Shown here: positions 50,794 through 58,224 of the stretch, piece by piece | How positions within the stretch are numbered: position 1 is the stretch's first letter | Layout: the number at the start of each line of letters is the position of its first letter | Assembly (NCBI GenBank): GCA_964482955.1 | Contig: CAYZZW010000001.1 | Location: forward strand, 97,440-161,439 | Reading direction: 5' to 3' | DNA from: JAPLSN01 sp964482955 | Lineage (GTDB): Bacteria; Spirochaetota; Spirochaetia; Treponematales; UBA12059 | Length of the DNA: 64,000 bases | Program-made: the position numbers and the translations under genes | Notes under the pieces: model-generated | Database searches by the model: none | What the model was told of the DNA's origin: nothing | Seen by the model: only the letters and a program-made list of their open reading frames with translations

Positions 50794-50801
50794 GCGGCGG
50801 T

Positions 50802-51344
50802 TCAACCGTTTTCCCAGGAGCGTTCGACGTCTTCGACGAAGGCGAGGAGGCGGGATTGGGCCGGGCGTTCGGCGAGGAGGGCGCGGAAGTCATCCATGCG
50901 GCAGAGGTAAGAGAGGCGGGAAAGCGTCGCGAGGTGGTTCTTCGAAGAGGCGGAGAGGATGAGGAAAAGTACGGAGACCGGCGTGCGGTCGAGGGCGCCG
51001 TATTCGACGGGGGGATCGAGGAAGAACACTGCGACGCGCTCGTCGGCTTCGTCTCGCAGCAAGGGTGTCCGCGGATGTGGAAACGCGATACCGCGCCCGA
51101 CCGCGGTCGAATTCATCGCTTCGCGGTCGAGAAGGGCGGCGAGCAAGCCAGGCTTGTCCGTTCCCTGCGCCAGGTCGAGCAGATCGACCGCGCGCTCCAG
51201 CACCAGCGAGACCGCCGCGGTGGCCCTTCCTGCACCCCCGGCGCTGCCGTGTGCTGATGCGTCGTAGTCGAGGGCGCTACCCGGCGCGGCTAGGCGGTGG
51301 ACGCCGCCGCGCGTCATCAGCGTACCGATCGAAGCTTGCGGCAT
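50802..51344 (-). CDS. PTS EIIA-Ntr-like protein
   Basis: 180 residues. MPQASIGTLMTRGGVHRLAA at the N-terminus is the entry to a PTS EIIA-2 (fructose/Ntr) domain: LDLAQGTDKPGLLAALLDRE, AMNSTAVGRGIAFPHPRTPL with the phosphorylatable His in FPHP, VAVFFLDPPVEYGALDRTPV and VLFLILSASSKNHLATLSRL, all of which fit PtsN. The C-terminal part ends in a helical tail. It probably has a regulatory rather than transport role. It follows a lipoprotein gene 22 bp upstream on the same strand and its stop is next to the palindrome array. No good ribosome site is seen. Confidence 0.85.
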   Translation of the reverse strand: MPQASIGTLMTRGGVHRLAAPGSALDYDASAHGSAGGAGRATAAVSLVLERAVDLLDLAQGTDKPGLLAALLDREAMNSTAVGRGIAFPHPRTPLLRDEADERVAVFFLDPPVEYGALDRTPVSVLFLILSASSKNHLATLSRLSYLCRMDDFRALLAERPAQSRLLAFVEDVERSWENG

Positions 51345-51366
51345 GGCGCCCGAACCGCCGTCCAGC

Positions 51367-51894
51367 CTAAAAGGTGCGAAGTTCCATGCCGGGCCAGCGC
51401 GTTTCCAGCTCGGCGGAAATACCGGCGTCGAACGAGCGCGACAGCGCGACCGGCAGCAGGAACGTGAAGTTCCGCGTCATGGTGTAGGTGCCGATGTACG
51501 TAATGGTGCCCGGCTCGACTATCAGGTTTTCTTTCGGGATGTCCGGATATACGCAATCCGCCAAGATGGTTTTCTTGCCGTCCGGGCGGTAGTGGTACAT
51601 GTAAAACGCGAATATTTCGTATTCGCCGGCTTCCAGCTCGAACAAGCCCTCGAGCGTGTCCCCTGACAGAACGTACTGGAACACCTTGCCGTCTGAGACG
51701 CGGTGCAATTCCACCATGAGCCGGTCCGCCGTCTTTCCGGTCTCGCCGGTCTGCCGCGCGTACAGGTAGGCTTTGGCCGGATCGACGTCGGGCTGACTAC
51801 GCGTGGCGTACACACGTTTGGACATGGACACGCAGGAAGCAAGGATGAGCGCTGTCGCTACAGCCGCGATGATGTATTTGGTTACGATGCGCAC
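51367..51894 (-). CDS. Lipoprotein of unknown function
   Basis: 175 residues from GTG at 51894 with GGAG 7 nt upstream. The signal sequence ends with a lipobox, LILASC (Cys about residue 21), so the mature N-terminus is lipidated. The rest is a compact beta-type domain (YLYARQTGETGKTADRLMVE, EAGEYEIFAFYMYHYRPD, GTITYIGTYTMTRNFTF). It is exported to the periplasm or the outer leaflet. The mature protein is about 150 residues and has no recognised family; EAGEYEIFAF and the short glycine turns resemble small outer-membrane lipoproteins with an Ig-like fold. It shares a strand with the PtsN-like gene downstream. Confidence 0.7.
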   Translation of the reverse strand: MRIVTKYIIAAVATALILASCVSMSKRVYATRSQPDVDPAKAYLYARQTGETGKTADRLMVELHRVSDGKVFQYVLSGDTLEGLFELEAGEYEIFAFYMYHYRPDGKKTILADCVYPDIPKENLIVEPGTITYIGTYTMTRNFTFLLPVALSRSFDAGISAELETRWPGMELRTF

Positions 51895-51997
51895 GATACG
51901 ACTCCGTTTGAAACACAGTCTTGTGCCGACTTACGCCGGCCCGTCCAGCATGGCGGGCGGGCGAAGGCGTGTCAATCAGCGTCAAACGCGCCCGGAT

Positions 51998-52025
51998 AAA
52001 AAAGCGCCCCCGTTGCCGGGGGCGC
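51998..52025 (-). terminator. Porin gene terminator
   Basis: On the minus strand GCGCCCCCG-GCAA-CGGGGGCGC followed by TTTTTT, starting 23 bp after the porin stop. Confidence 0.9.
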
Positions 52026-52048
52026 CCACTATCAGGAACTAAGCGAGC

Positions 52049-53545
52049 TTAGTACTCGATGGTGCAGGAGACGGTGAAGAGACCCTTGTCGACGTCCTTG
52101 TGGAAGGGCGTGACGAAGAGGTATTCGTCGTCGGCGAGGGAGCCGGCTTCGAACTGGACGTTGAACGTCGTCTTGGCGATGACGTTGATGTCAGCACCGA
52201 CCACGATGTGGAGACCGTTGTCCGTGTCGACGTCCTTGGCGCCGTAGAGACCGTAGTCGAAACCGGCGTACGGCTTCACGGTCTTGCCTTCTTCAATGGC
52301 GTACTCGTATTCGGCGTAAGCGCCGAGCATAACGGGCATGCCTTCCATGGCGGGGTTTTCCTCGTCAAGGAGGTGAAGGGCGTTCACGTAGGCGGTGGCG
52401 CCGAGACCGGGGACAAAGCCTTCGGCCGTGTCTTCGGAAACCTTGAACCCGAGGTTGAGAACGGAAGTGTCCTTGTCCTGGGTGTGGTAGATGTCGGCGC
52501 CGACGGTGTTCTCGGTGGCCGGAACGAAGTACACGCTGAGGGTAGCGCTGTCCTTGTTCGCCATCGTGTAGGTGGCGGCGAGGCTGATGTCCATGACGGG
52601 GTCGAGCTCGCCGGCGATCACGACGTCGAGACCGGCGCCGATTTCCACGCCTTCCATCGGCTTCACGGTGATGCCGAGGCCAGCGCCCTTGTTGGCGCCT
52701 TCGGCGGCGTCCCAGAGGTCGGCGAAGACGCCGATCACGACTTCGACCATCTCCATCGGGGTGATGGTGACATCGGCGCCGATCATGTACTTGGCATCGA
52801 CGTTGTTCGTACCAGCGGGATCACCGGGGGTGGCGGGGGTAACGACACCGTACACCTCACCGACAGCGATACCACCATCACCGGCCGCCCACGGAGCGTG
52901 GGTGGCGGTGTTGATGTAGCCGGCCGCGATGGCGTCAGCCTCAGGAATGGCGGCCGTAGCGACAACCCAGCTCACGGACGCGGGGGTGTCGGTGCCGGCA
53001 GCGGTGGCGCTGTCATAGGAACCATCGGAGCCGATGTTGAGGTTGAACTTCACCATCTCGGTGTCGTAACCGACGGAGATGCCGCCCACGGTGCTGGTGG
53101 CGCCGGTTTCGGACTGCCACGAAGCGTCTTCCCACGCGTCCACGCTGACCGGCTCGAACATGGTGGCCATGTTGTAGCCGAAGCTGGGCTCGGAGTAGAT
53201 GCCGACCCAGAGGGCGCCGGCGATGATCTTGGCGGTGATGGACGGCGCGGTGTACTTAACGGTGCCGGCGGCGATGTTCTCGGTCTTGCCCGTCATGATG
53301 GCCTTGAAACCGTCGAACTCGATCCAGCCGTACACGCCCTCGAGACCTTCAGTGGCCTTGGTGGTCTTGGCGACGAGCGGGATGGTCAGGGCGAACGACG
53401 CGTCGTTCAGGAAGCCATGCGAATCATCGTTGAGGTTGTAACCCCAAGTAACCGAGGCGTCTCCCTCGATGGTCCACGTCTCGCCTTCGGCGAAGGCGAT
53501 ACCGGTCAAGCAGAGAGCAAGAAGCAGCACGATAGCTTTCTTCAT
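52049..53545 (-). CDS. Major outer-membrane porin-like protein
   Basis: About 498 residues; ATG at 53545 has AAGGAGGA 7 nt upstream, the strongest site in the window. The signal peptide MKKAIVLLLALCLTGIAFAE ends at FA|E. The mature protein is acidic and built of amphipathic strands: WTIEGDASVTWGYNLNDDSH at the start, YGWIEFDGFKAIMTGKTEN, ISVGYDTEMVKFNLNIGS, KPYAGFDYGLYGAKD, and a final LFTVSCTIEY with a terminal aromatic. Codon use is visibly different from the neighbours (many GCC/GTC plus A- or T-ending codons), as expected of a very highly expressed gene. A perfect TTGACA-17-TATACT promoter and a strong terminator support abundance. No homologous Msp or Tpr domain is claimed. Confidence 0.82.
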   Translation of the reverse strand: MKKAIVLLLALCLTGIAFAEGETWTIEGDASVTWGYNLNDDSHGFLNDASFALTIPLVAKTTKATEGLEGVYGWIEFDGFKAIMTGKTENIAAGTVKYTAPSITAKIIAGALWVGIYSEPSFGYNMATMFEPVSVDAWEDASWQSETGATSTVGGISVGYDTEMVKFNLNIGSDGSYDSATAAGTDTPASVSWVVATAAIPEADAIAAGYINTATHAPWAAGDGGIAVGEVYGVVTPATPGDPAGTNNVDAKYMIGADVTITPMEMVEVVIGVFADLWDAAEGANKGAGLGITVKPMEGVEIGAGLDVVIAGELDPVMDISLAATYTMANKDSATLSVYFVPATENTVGADIYHTQDKDTSVLNLGFKVSEDTAEGFVPGLGATAYVNALHLLDEENPAMEGMPVMLGAYAEYEYAIEEGKTVKPYAGFDYGLYGAKDVDTDNGLHIVVGADINVIAKTTFNVQFEAGSLADDEYLFVTPFHKDVDKGLFTVSCTIEY

Positions 53546-53612
53546 TGCTATCCTCCTTACGAAAATACGGGGAAGAACCGACGGTTCGTTGTGTCCCCTT
53601 CCATTTTCCAGG

Positions 53613-53641
53613 AGTATAGAACTCGTAAAAATCGATGTCAA
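53613..53641 (-). promoter_or_regulatory. Strong porin promoter
   Basis: Minus strand TTGACA (53641-53636), 17 bp, TATACT (53618-53613). The upstream 53642-53800 stretch is AT-rich, with runs such as ATTTATTTTAATTATG that could act as UP elements. The leader is about 62 nt. Confidence 0.85.
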
Positions 53642-53802
53642 GGATTATTTGTAACCTTCGGCGGCCAGGATTTTTTGATTCTTTCGTCTTGCATGCGGCG
53701 CATTTCGTTATCTGACAGAACATTACTAAAACCGGCCCAATTTGCGGCACTTTGACATAATTAAAATAAATGTAAAAGAACAGAATAAATCGGTACACGA
53801 GC

Positions 53803-53841
53803 GGCGGGACTTGTTCACCCCGTGAACAAGTCCCGCCTTTT
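53803..53841. terminator. 16-bp perfect hairpin between aminotransferase and porin
   Basis: GGCGGGACTTGTTCAC (53803-53818), loop CCC, GTGAACAAGTCCCGCC (53822-53837), then TTTT on the plus strand. It isolates the porin promoter from the aminotransferase transcript; the T-run is on the plus strand, where no gene ends. Confidence 0.6.
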
Positions 53842-53878
53842 CATCGATGCCGCGGGTCGGGAGCTCCGCTCCAAGTCC

Positions 53879-55078
53879 TTATGCTTTGGACCACTCGCGG
53901 ACGGCGCGGGCGAAGGCTTCCGCGCTGTTAGTTATGGAAGATTCCGAAACGCAGTAGGCCATGCGGAACCAGCCGGGGCAGCCGAAGCCGACGCCGGGGA
54001 CGGCCAGGATGTTGTATTTCTTGAGATGCATGACGAAGTCGACGTCGTCCACGCTCGGGCCGCCCGCGGGCACCTGGCAGAAAAGGTAAAAGGCGCCTTC
54101 GGGCTTCGTGAAGGCGATGCCGGCCTTCCGGACGATGTCCGAGAGGAGGTCGCGGCGGCGACAGTAGCTCGTGGTATCCGCCATGCAGCCTTCCAGCTTC
54201 ACGACGACCCGCTGCATGAGGGCGGGGGCGTTCACGAAGCCGAGGGTGCGGTTGGACATGGCCAGGCCGTCCAGGAGGAGCTTGCGGTCCGCGCAGGCGG
54301 GGGAAACGGCCAGATAGCCGATGCGTTCGCCGGGCAGGGAGAGGCTTTTCGAGTAGCTGTACGCCACGACGGTTTCCGGGTACGCGTCCATGATGGGCGG
54401 GGCGACGGCGCCGTCGTACACGAGTTCGCGGTAGGGTTCGTCGACGACCAGATAAGGAAGGCGGCCGCAGGCTTGGCCGTGTTTCAGGAGGGCCGCGGCG
54501 ATGGCTTCGATGTCCGTACGGCTGTAGATGCGGCCAGTGGGGTTGTTCGGGGTGTTGACGATGAGGGCGGCGGTGCGCGGGGTGAGGGCGCGCGCGATGG
54601 CGTCCACGTCCGGGGAAAAGTCGGGCTTGGTGGCGACGCCGACGAGGTGGCCGCCGTGGTTCTTGATGTACGGCCCGTATTCCGCGAAGTAGGGCTTCAG
54701 GACGATGACTTCATCCATGGGGTTGAGGATGGTCCGCAGGAGGACGTTGAGGGCGCCGGCGGCCCCCACCGTGACGATGATGCCGTCGGCTTTCAAGTCC
54801 ACGGCGTGGTCTTTGGAGGTCTTGCGGGCGGCGGATTCGCGCATGGGCATGAAGCCGGCGTTGGACAGGTAGCCGTGGAGTCCTTTTTCGGGGGAGGACG
54901 CCAGCTCGAGAAGGGCTTTTTTGAACTCGGCGGGAGGTTCCACGTCCGGGTTGCCCAAGGAAAAGTCGTAGACTTTGTCCGGTCCGAACTGGGCGCGGAG
55001 CTTGGCGCCTTCTTCGAACATCTTGCGGATCCACGAGGATTTTTCGAGATCGGTGCGTATGGAGTCGGCTACCGGCAT
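53879..55078 (-). CDS. Pyridoxal-phosphate aminotransferase, class I/II
   Basis: 399 residues; ATG at 55078 has GGAGGA upstream. Fold-type-I features: YDFSLGNPDVEPPAEFKKAL, HGYLSNAGFMPMRESAARKT, VTVGAAGALNVLLRTILNP, DEVIVLKPYFAEYGPYIKNH, VNTPNNPTGRIYS, PYLVVDEPYRELVYDG, and the PLP lysine in VAYSYSKSLSLPGERIGYLA. The sequence corresponds to the aspartate/aromatic aminotransferase subfamily I-gamma; the amino donor and keto acid cannot be fixed. It is directly upstream of HP1 copy C. Confidence 0.9.
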   Translation of the reverse strand: MPVADSIRTDLEKSSWIRKMFEEGAKLRAQFGPDKVYDFSLGNPDVEPPAEFKKALLELASSPEKGLHGYLSNAGFMPMRESAARKTSKDHAVDLKADGIIVTVGAAGALNVLLRTILNPMDEVIVLKPYFAEYGPYIKNHGGHLVGVATKPDFSPDVDAIARALTPRTAALIVNTPNNPTGRIYSRTDIEAIAAALLKHGQACGRLPYLVVDEPYRELVYDGAVAPPIMDAYPETVVAYSYSKSLSLPGERIGYLAVSPACADRKLLLDGLAMSNRTLGFVNAPALMQRVVVKLEGCMADTTSYCRRRDLLSDIVRKAGIAFTKPEGAFYLFCQVPAGGPSVDDVDFVMHLKKYNILAVPGVGFGCPGWFRMAYCVSESSITNSAEAFARAVREWSKA

Positions 55079-55246
55079 GGGTTCCTCCGTCGAACGAGTT
55101 TCTACCATATATATGCGTGGTATTCGGTCGATCAAACCGACCGAATGTCGGGGCGGCGGCCGGCGACGCGGAAGTGTACCACGGCTTTTGGTATCAAGCC
55201 ACTGCGATTCGCGTAACCGGAGCGTAGTTCGAGGCGATTCGGGGGT

Positions 55247-55426
55247 GTGCGGCGGACGAGTGTCGGACCGGATGGACCGGGGCGTGGGGCATACCAGTAC
55301 CCATGACGAATAGGCGAGAGTACTCGCAATATTCGCCATGGGTACTGGTATGCCCCACCCGACGGTCGCATGCGGTGCGCCATCGGGAGCCGGATGGCCC
55401 CGGAAACGCCGCACGACGGCTCGCAG
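55247..55426 (+). repeat. HP1 hairpin element, copy C
   Basis: Arms 55286-55312 and 55330-55356 (26 of 27 bp pair) start GGGGCATACCAGTACCCATG and end ACGAATA. The tip is GGCGAGAGTACTCGCAA. Left GTGCGGCGGACGAG and right CGCCGCACGACGGC are constant. The 99 bp at 55231-55329 recur at 56562-56660 with two changes. Confidence 0.88.
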
Positions 55427-55485
55427 ATCGAACGAATCGCGGTGGGCTTGGTTGGGCTATGGACCGACCAGTAAGACACCCCACC

Positions 55486-55524
55486 GGTGCCTGGCACCCT
55501 CTGGCCGACCCGGTGCCTGGCACC
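55486..55524. repeat. Pair of 13-bp palindromes upstream of the Rpn gene
   Basis: GGTGCCTGGCACC at 55486-55498 and 55512-55524, 26 bp apart as in the 50664-50793 array. They lie 60 bp after HP1 copy C and 55 bp before the Rpn start. Confidence 0.85.
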
Positions 55525-55578
55525 ACGTGCCCATGCGCCAATGCCCTCCTCCGCCGTTACTCAGGCGGAGGCACCACC

Positions 55579-56553
55579 ATGTCACAGTCTTTCAAGTTGC
55601 TCGATGTGTTCGTCCGATGGCTGTTCTCGCGGCCGGGCAACGAGCAGATCCTGCTCGCGTTCCTGAACGCCGTCATGCGCGACGCGAAGGAGACGGAACT
55701 CGCCGCGGTCAAGGTCTTGAACCCTTTCAATCCCGGCGAATACAAGGGCGAAAAGGAGTTCATCCTGGACGTCGCCGCGAAGGATTCGCACGGCCGTCTC
55801 TTCGACTTCGAAATCCAGTCGTACCGCGAGGAGGATTACGCCAAGCGGGCGCTCGCCTACTGGGCGCGGCTCCATGCGAGCCAGCTCCGGAAAGGCGACG
55901 ACTACCTCGACGTCCATCCGACCGTCGGCGTCCACCTGTGCGACTACAACAACCATCCCGAGATCGCGGAAGGTCACCTGATCGTCGACGCCACCTTTCG
56001 CGGCCATCCCGACATTCTCGCCTCGGACGACTTCCAGCTCCATTTCGTCGAGCTGCCGAAATACTACGACCGTTCGGGCAAGCGAGGGCTGTCGGACTTG
56101 GAAAAGTGGGCCGTATGGTTTACTTTTGAACCGGAGAAGGACGACACCATGAGCGACCGCCCCTGGCTCCCGGAAGACCTCCGGGACGACCCCCAGTTCA
56201 TCGATCTCGAAAAGCAATACCGCGAGTTCTGCACGGACGAAGAGCTCCGCTACATCGCCGAAAGCCGTTTCCGCTTCATCACCGACGTCGCGAACGAAAA
56301 GTCGTGGGCCCGGCGCCATGGTTTCGCCGAGGGCAAGGAACAAGGTCTTGCTGTAGGAAAAGCTGAAGGCAGGGTCGAAGGCAGGGTCGAAGGCAGGGCT
56401 GAAGGCAGGGCTGAAGGCAAAGCCGAAGGGAAAATCGAAGGTTTGGAAGAAGGCAAATTGGAAGTCGCACGCAAGCTCAAAGCCGCGGGCATGTCCATAG
56501 AGCAGATTGTCGAGTTTACCGGACTTGAGCCAACCGCGATTCAAGGGCTTTGA
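55579..56553 (+). CDS. Rpn-family (PD-(D/E)XK) recombination-promoting nuclease / putative transposase
   Basis: 324 residues; ATG at 55579 has GGAGG 8 nt upstream. PDDEXK_2 (PF12784-like) features: VFVRWLFSRPGNEQILLAFL at the N-terminus, then the catalytic block EFILDVAAKDSHGRLFDFEI with Asp in LDV and Glu-x-Gln in FEIQ, YREEDYAKRALAYWARLHAS, and VGVHLCDYNNHPE. The centre ends KWAVWFTFE. The C-terminal 90 residues are a charged coil of EGR/EGK units (EGRVEGRVEGRAEGRAEGKA) ending in AGMSIEQIVEFTGLEPTAIQ, the usual Rpn tail. Members cut DNA and promote RecA-independent recombination; some act in phage defence. The gene is bracketed by HP1 copies C and D, which share a 99-bp near-identical direct repeat. 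Confidence 0.85.
   Translation: MSQSFKLLDVFVRWLFSRPGNEQILLAFLNAVMRDAKETELAAVKVLNPFNPGEYKGEKEFILDVAAKDSHGRLFDFEIQSYREEDYAKRALAYWARLHASQLRKGDDYLDVHPTVGVHLCDYNNHPEIAEGHLIVDATFRGHPDILASDDFQLHFVELPKYYDRSGKRGLSDLEKWAVWFTFEPEKDDTMSDRPWLPEDLRDDPQFIDLEKQYREFCTDEELRYIAESRFRFITDVANEKSWARRHGFAEGKEQGLAVGKAEGRVEGRVEGRAEGRAEGKAEGKIEGLEEGKLEVARKLKAAGMSIEQIVEFTGLEPTAIQGL
56365..56430. repeat. 12-bp tandem repeats in the Rpn tail
   Basis: GAAGGCAGGGTC, GAAGGCAGGGTC, GAAGGCAGGGCT, GAAGGCAGGGCT, GAAGGCAAAGCC: five near-identical 12-bp units encoding EGRV/EGRA/EGKA. Slippage would change the length without a frameshift. Confidence 0.8.
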
Positions 56554-56561
56554 TCTTCGTT

Positions 56562-56910
56562 GAGGCGATTCGGAGGTGTACGGCGGACGAGTGTCGGACC
56601 GGATGGACCGGGGCGTGGGGCATACCAGTACCCATGACGAATAGGCGAGAGTACTCGCAAAGCAACGTCGCGGGCAGCAATTCGAAGCACTGAAAACCCT
56701 CGTGACGCTTTCCGGAAAGGTGCGGCGATTTTATTAGGACCGTATAGGTCGGGTCCTGTCGCTGAAAAAAGCATGGTATCATTCGGAGTACCTCACGATA
56801 CCATGCTTTTTTCACGCCACCCGACCCGACGCATTCGATCCTACAAGCTGGCGCCGGATGGCCTCAGAAACGCCGCACGACGGCTCGGAGGCCAACGAAT
56901 TGCGGCGGGC
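56562..56910 (+). repeat. HP1 hairpin element, copy D, interrupted
   Basis: The left half 56562-56660 is intact up to CTCGCAA, the last tip bases; the right arm is missing. From 56661 unrelated sequence runs to about 56845, then the right flank resumes (GCCGGATGGCCTCAG, ACGCCGCACGACGGC) at 56853-56884. The insert includes a perfect 16-bp hairpin AAAAAAGCATGGTATC / GATACCATGCTTTTTT (56765-56780, 56797-56812). Confidence 0.8.
56765..56812. terminator. Hairpin with A6/T6 ends inside HP1 copy D
   Basis: Perfect 16-bp arms and 16-nt loop ATTCGGAGTACCTCAC. The T-runs on both strands fit a bidirectional terminator and it lies 212 bp after the Rpn stop, but the long loop is atypical. Confidence 0.5.
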
Positions 56911-56954
56911 TTTATTCGACTATGGATCGGCCCGAGGCAGCCTATCTTTAACCC

Positions 56955-57030
56955 TCTTCACCTCTTCTCCGTGATCTCCGACTTTCTCCGTGTTTTCGCG
57001 GTGAGTCTTGCACGAAGGGGCATCTTCGTG
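56955..57030. repeat. ACGAAG/ACGGAG-type degenerate right half
   Basis: CTCCGTGATCTCC, CTCCGTGTTTTCGCGG and later GGCATCTTCGTGCC. A degraded member of the family. Confidence 0.4.
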
Positions 57031-57051
57031 CCGAGGCCGTGAAGGCCACGG

Positions 57052-57080
57052 TTGCGGAAGAGGCGGGGGCGTGCGACAAT
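57052..57080 (+). promoter_or_regulatory. Leaderless-type promoter of the 57088 gene
   Basis: TTGCGG (57052-57057), 17 bp, GACAAT (57075-57080), 7 nt before the ATG. Confidence 0.5.
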
Positions 57081-57087
57081 CGGGCGT

Positions 57088-57732
57088 ATGAAGGTTTCGA
57101 GCGTCGTGGGAATCGTGGCGTCGGCGGCCGCGGTCGTGGCGGTAGCGGTCGCCGTGATCGCGGTGGCGGTTACGAAAAAAGCGCCGTCGCCGGAAGTCGT
57201 GAAGCGCGAATTCACGGCGTACGTGGAAACGTTGGCGCCCGCCGGGTGGCTCGTCCTGGTCGAGGGGCGCGAGCGCCTGGTCGTGCGGGATACCGTGAAG
57301 GGCCAGCTGTTCGGGAACACGATGCTCGGGGAGTTCCTCAAGATACGGTCGGACGCGGTCATCGAAGTCGAAGCGTGGGCGGACACGCTGTACGGCGTGC
57401 GGCTCGAGCCTGCCGCTTGGTCGTTCGCGGTCGACCCGCGACCGAAGCGGCTGTCCGTATCGGCGCCGGCGCTCGAAGCCCGTACGCCGGCCATCCTCAC
57501 CGAAACGATCACCGTCCGGCTCGTCGACAAATCGATACTCGTGAACGAGGCGAAGGTCGCGGAATCGATGAAAGCGGCGCTCACCGCGCGTTTCATCGAA
57601 TACGCCGCAAGCCGCGCGGGCGCGGCGGATACCCAGACGAAGGCCACGGACGGTCTGCGGAATATCGTAATGGGCTTTTTGAAGAAAGCGGACCTTGTCG
57701 CGGAAGCGGTGGACGTGACGTTCGGGCGATAG
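57088..57732 (+). CDS. Single-pass membrane protein of unknown function
   Basis: About 214 residues; ATG at 57088 chosen because a promoter lies 7 nt upstream and it opens straight into a membrane helix (residues 3-33, VVGIVASAAAVVAVAVAVIA). The soluble part has VVKREFTAYVETLAPAGWLV, VVRDTVKGQLFGNTMLGEFL, VIEVEAWADTLYGVRLEPAA, IRLVDKSILVNEAKVAESMK. The arrangement (N-terminal anchor, ligand-like beta sheet around VEVEA, C-terminal helix) vaguely recalls DUF4230 proteins, which I cannot confirm. It is located between HP1 copies D and E and may be part of the same mobile neighbourhood. Topology: N-in, C-out. Confidence 0.6.
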   Translation: MKVSSVVGIVASAAAVVAVAVAVIAVAVTKKAPSPEVVKREFTAYVETLAPAGWLVLVEGRERLVVRDTVKGQLFGNTMLGEFLKIRSDAVIEVEAWADTLYGVRLEPAAWSFAVDPRPKRLSVSAPALEARTPAILTETITVRLVDKSILVNEAKVAESMKAALTARFIEYAASRAGAADTQTKATDGLRNIVMGFLKKADLVAEAVDVTFGR

Positions 57733-57737
57733 GAAAG

Positions 57738-57918
57738 GTGCGGCGAACTATATCGAAGCGGATTGACCGGGACCTGGGGCATACAAGCACCCGCTACAAA
57801 TAGGCGAGAGTACTCGCAATATTTGTAGTGGGTACTTGTATGCCCCACCCGGCTGGTTCATTCGGTTCGTCATCGGGAGCCGGATGTCCCCAGTAACGAC
57901 GCACGACGGCACGCAGGC
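57738..57918 (+). repeat. HP1 hairpin element, copy E
   Basis: Arms 57776-57802 and 57820-57846 (27 positions, one G-T, one mismatch) start GGGGCATACAAGCACCCGCT and end ACAAATA / TATTTGT. The tip is GGCGAGAGTACTCGCAA. The base pair next to the tip is changed on both sides (CGAATA/TATTCG in others, CAAATA/TATTTG here). The rest of 57919-58095 shows nothing recognisable. Confidence 0.85.
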
Positions 57919-58095
57919 CGCCGAATCGCGTTCAGCTCCATTTCATAAAGACCAAACTATACGACCGCGGACAGTCTCATGCGTTTTCCTAAATACCCTC
58001 ACGCTATCCCCGAAGCTCGTCGATTCACTGAGTCCGAACAAACCGCGGCGAGCTAATAAGGACTAAGGACCGTCAAAGCCTTCCTATCTTAAGCC

Positions 58096-58145
58096 CTCTT
58101 ACTCTTCCTTCGTGTCCTTCGTGTCCTTCGGGTCCTTCGTGGTAG
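58096..58145. repeat. ACGAAG-type right half before bactofilin
   Basis: CCTTCGTGTCCTTCGTGTCC, TTCGGGTCCTTCGTGG. Right half of the dispersed element only. Confidence 0.6.
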
Positions 58146-58187
58146 ATTTTCCTCGGCGGATCGGTTTCATCGGCGGTCGGTTTCTTC

Positions 58188-58217
58188 TTGAACAGCGGGG
58201 GTGAAAAGCCGTACTAT
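58188..58217 (+). promoter_or_regulatory. Leaderless promoter of the bactofilin-TPR-mtaB operon
   Basis: TTGAAC (58188-58193), 18 bp, TACTAT (58212-58217), 7 nt before ATG at 58225. Confidence 0.65.
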
Positions 58218-58224
58218 CGGGGGC

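Noticed and set aside
55247..55426. HP1 as integron attC sites
   Set aside because: attC sites have conserved R boxes at the stem base and a variable centre; HP1 has the reverse, a constant tip. No integrase is present.
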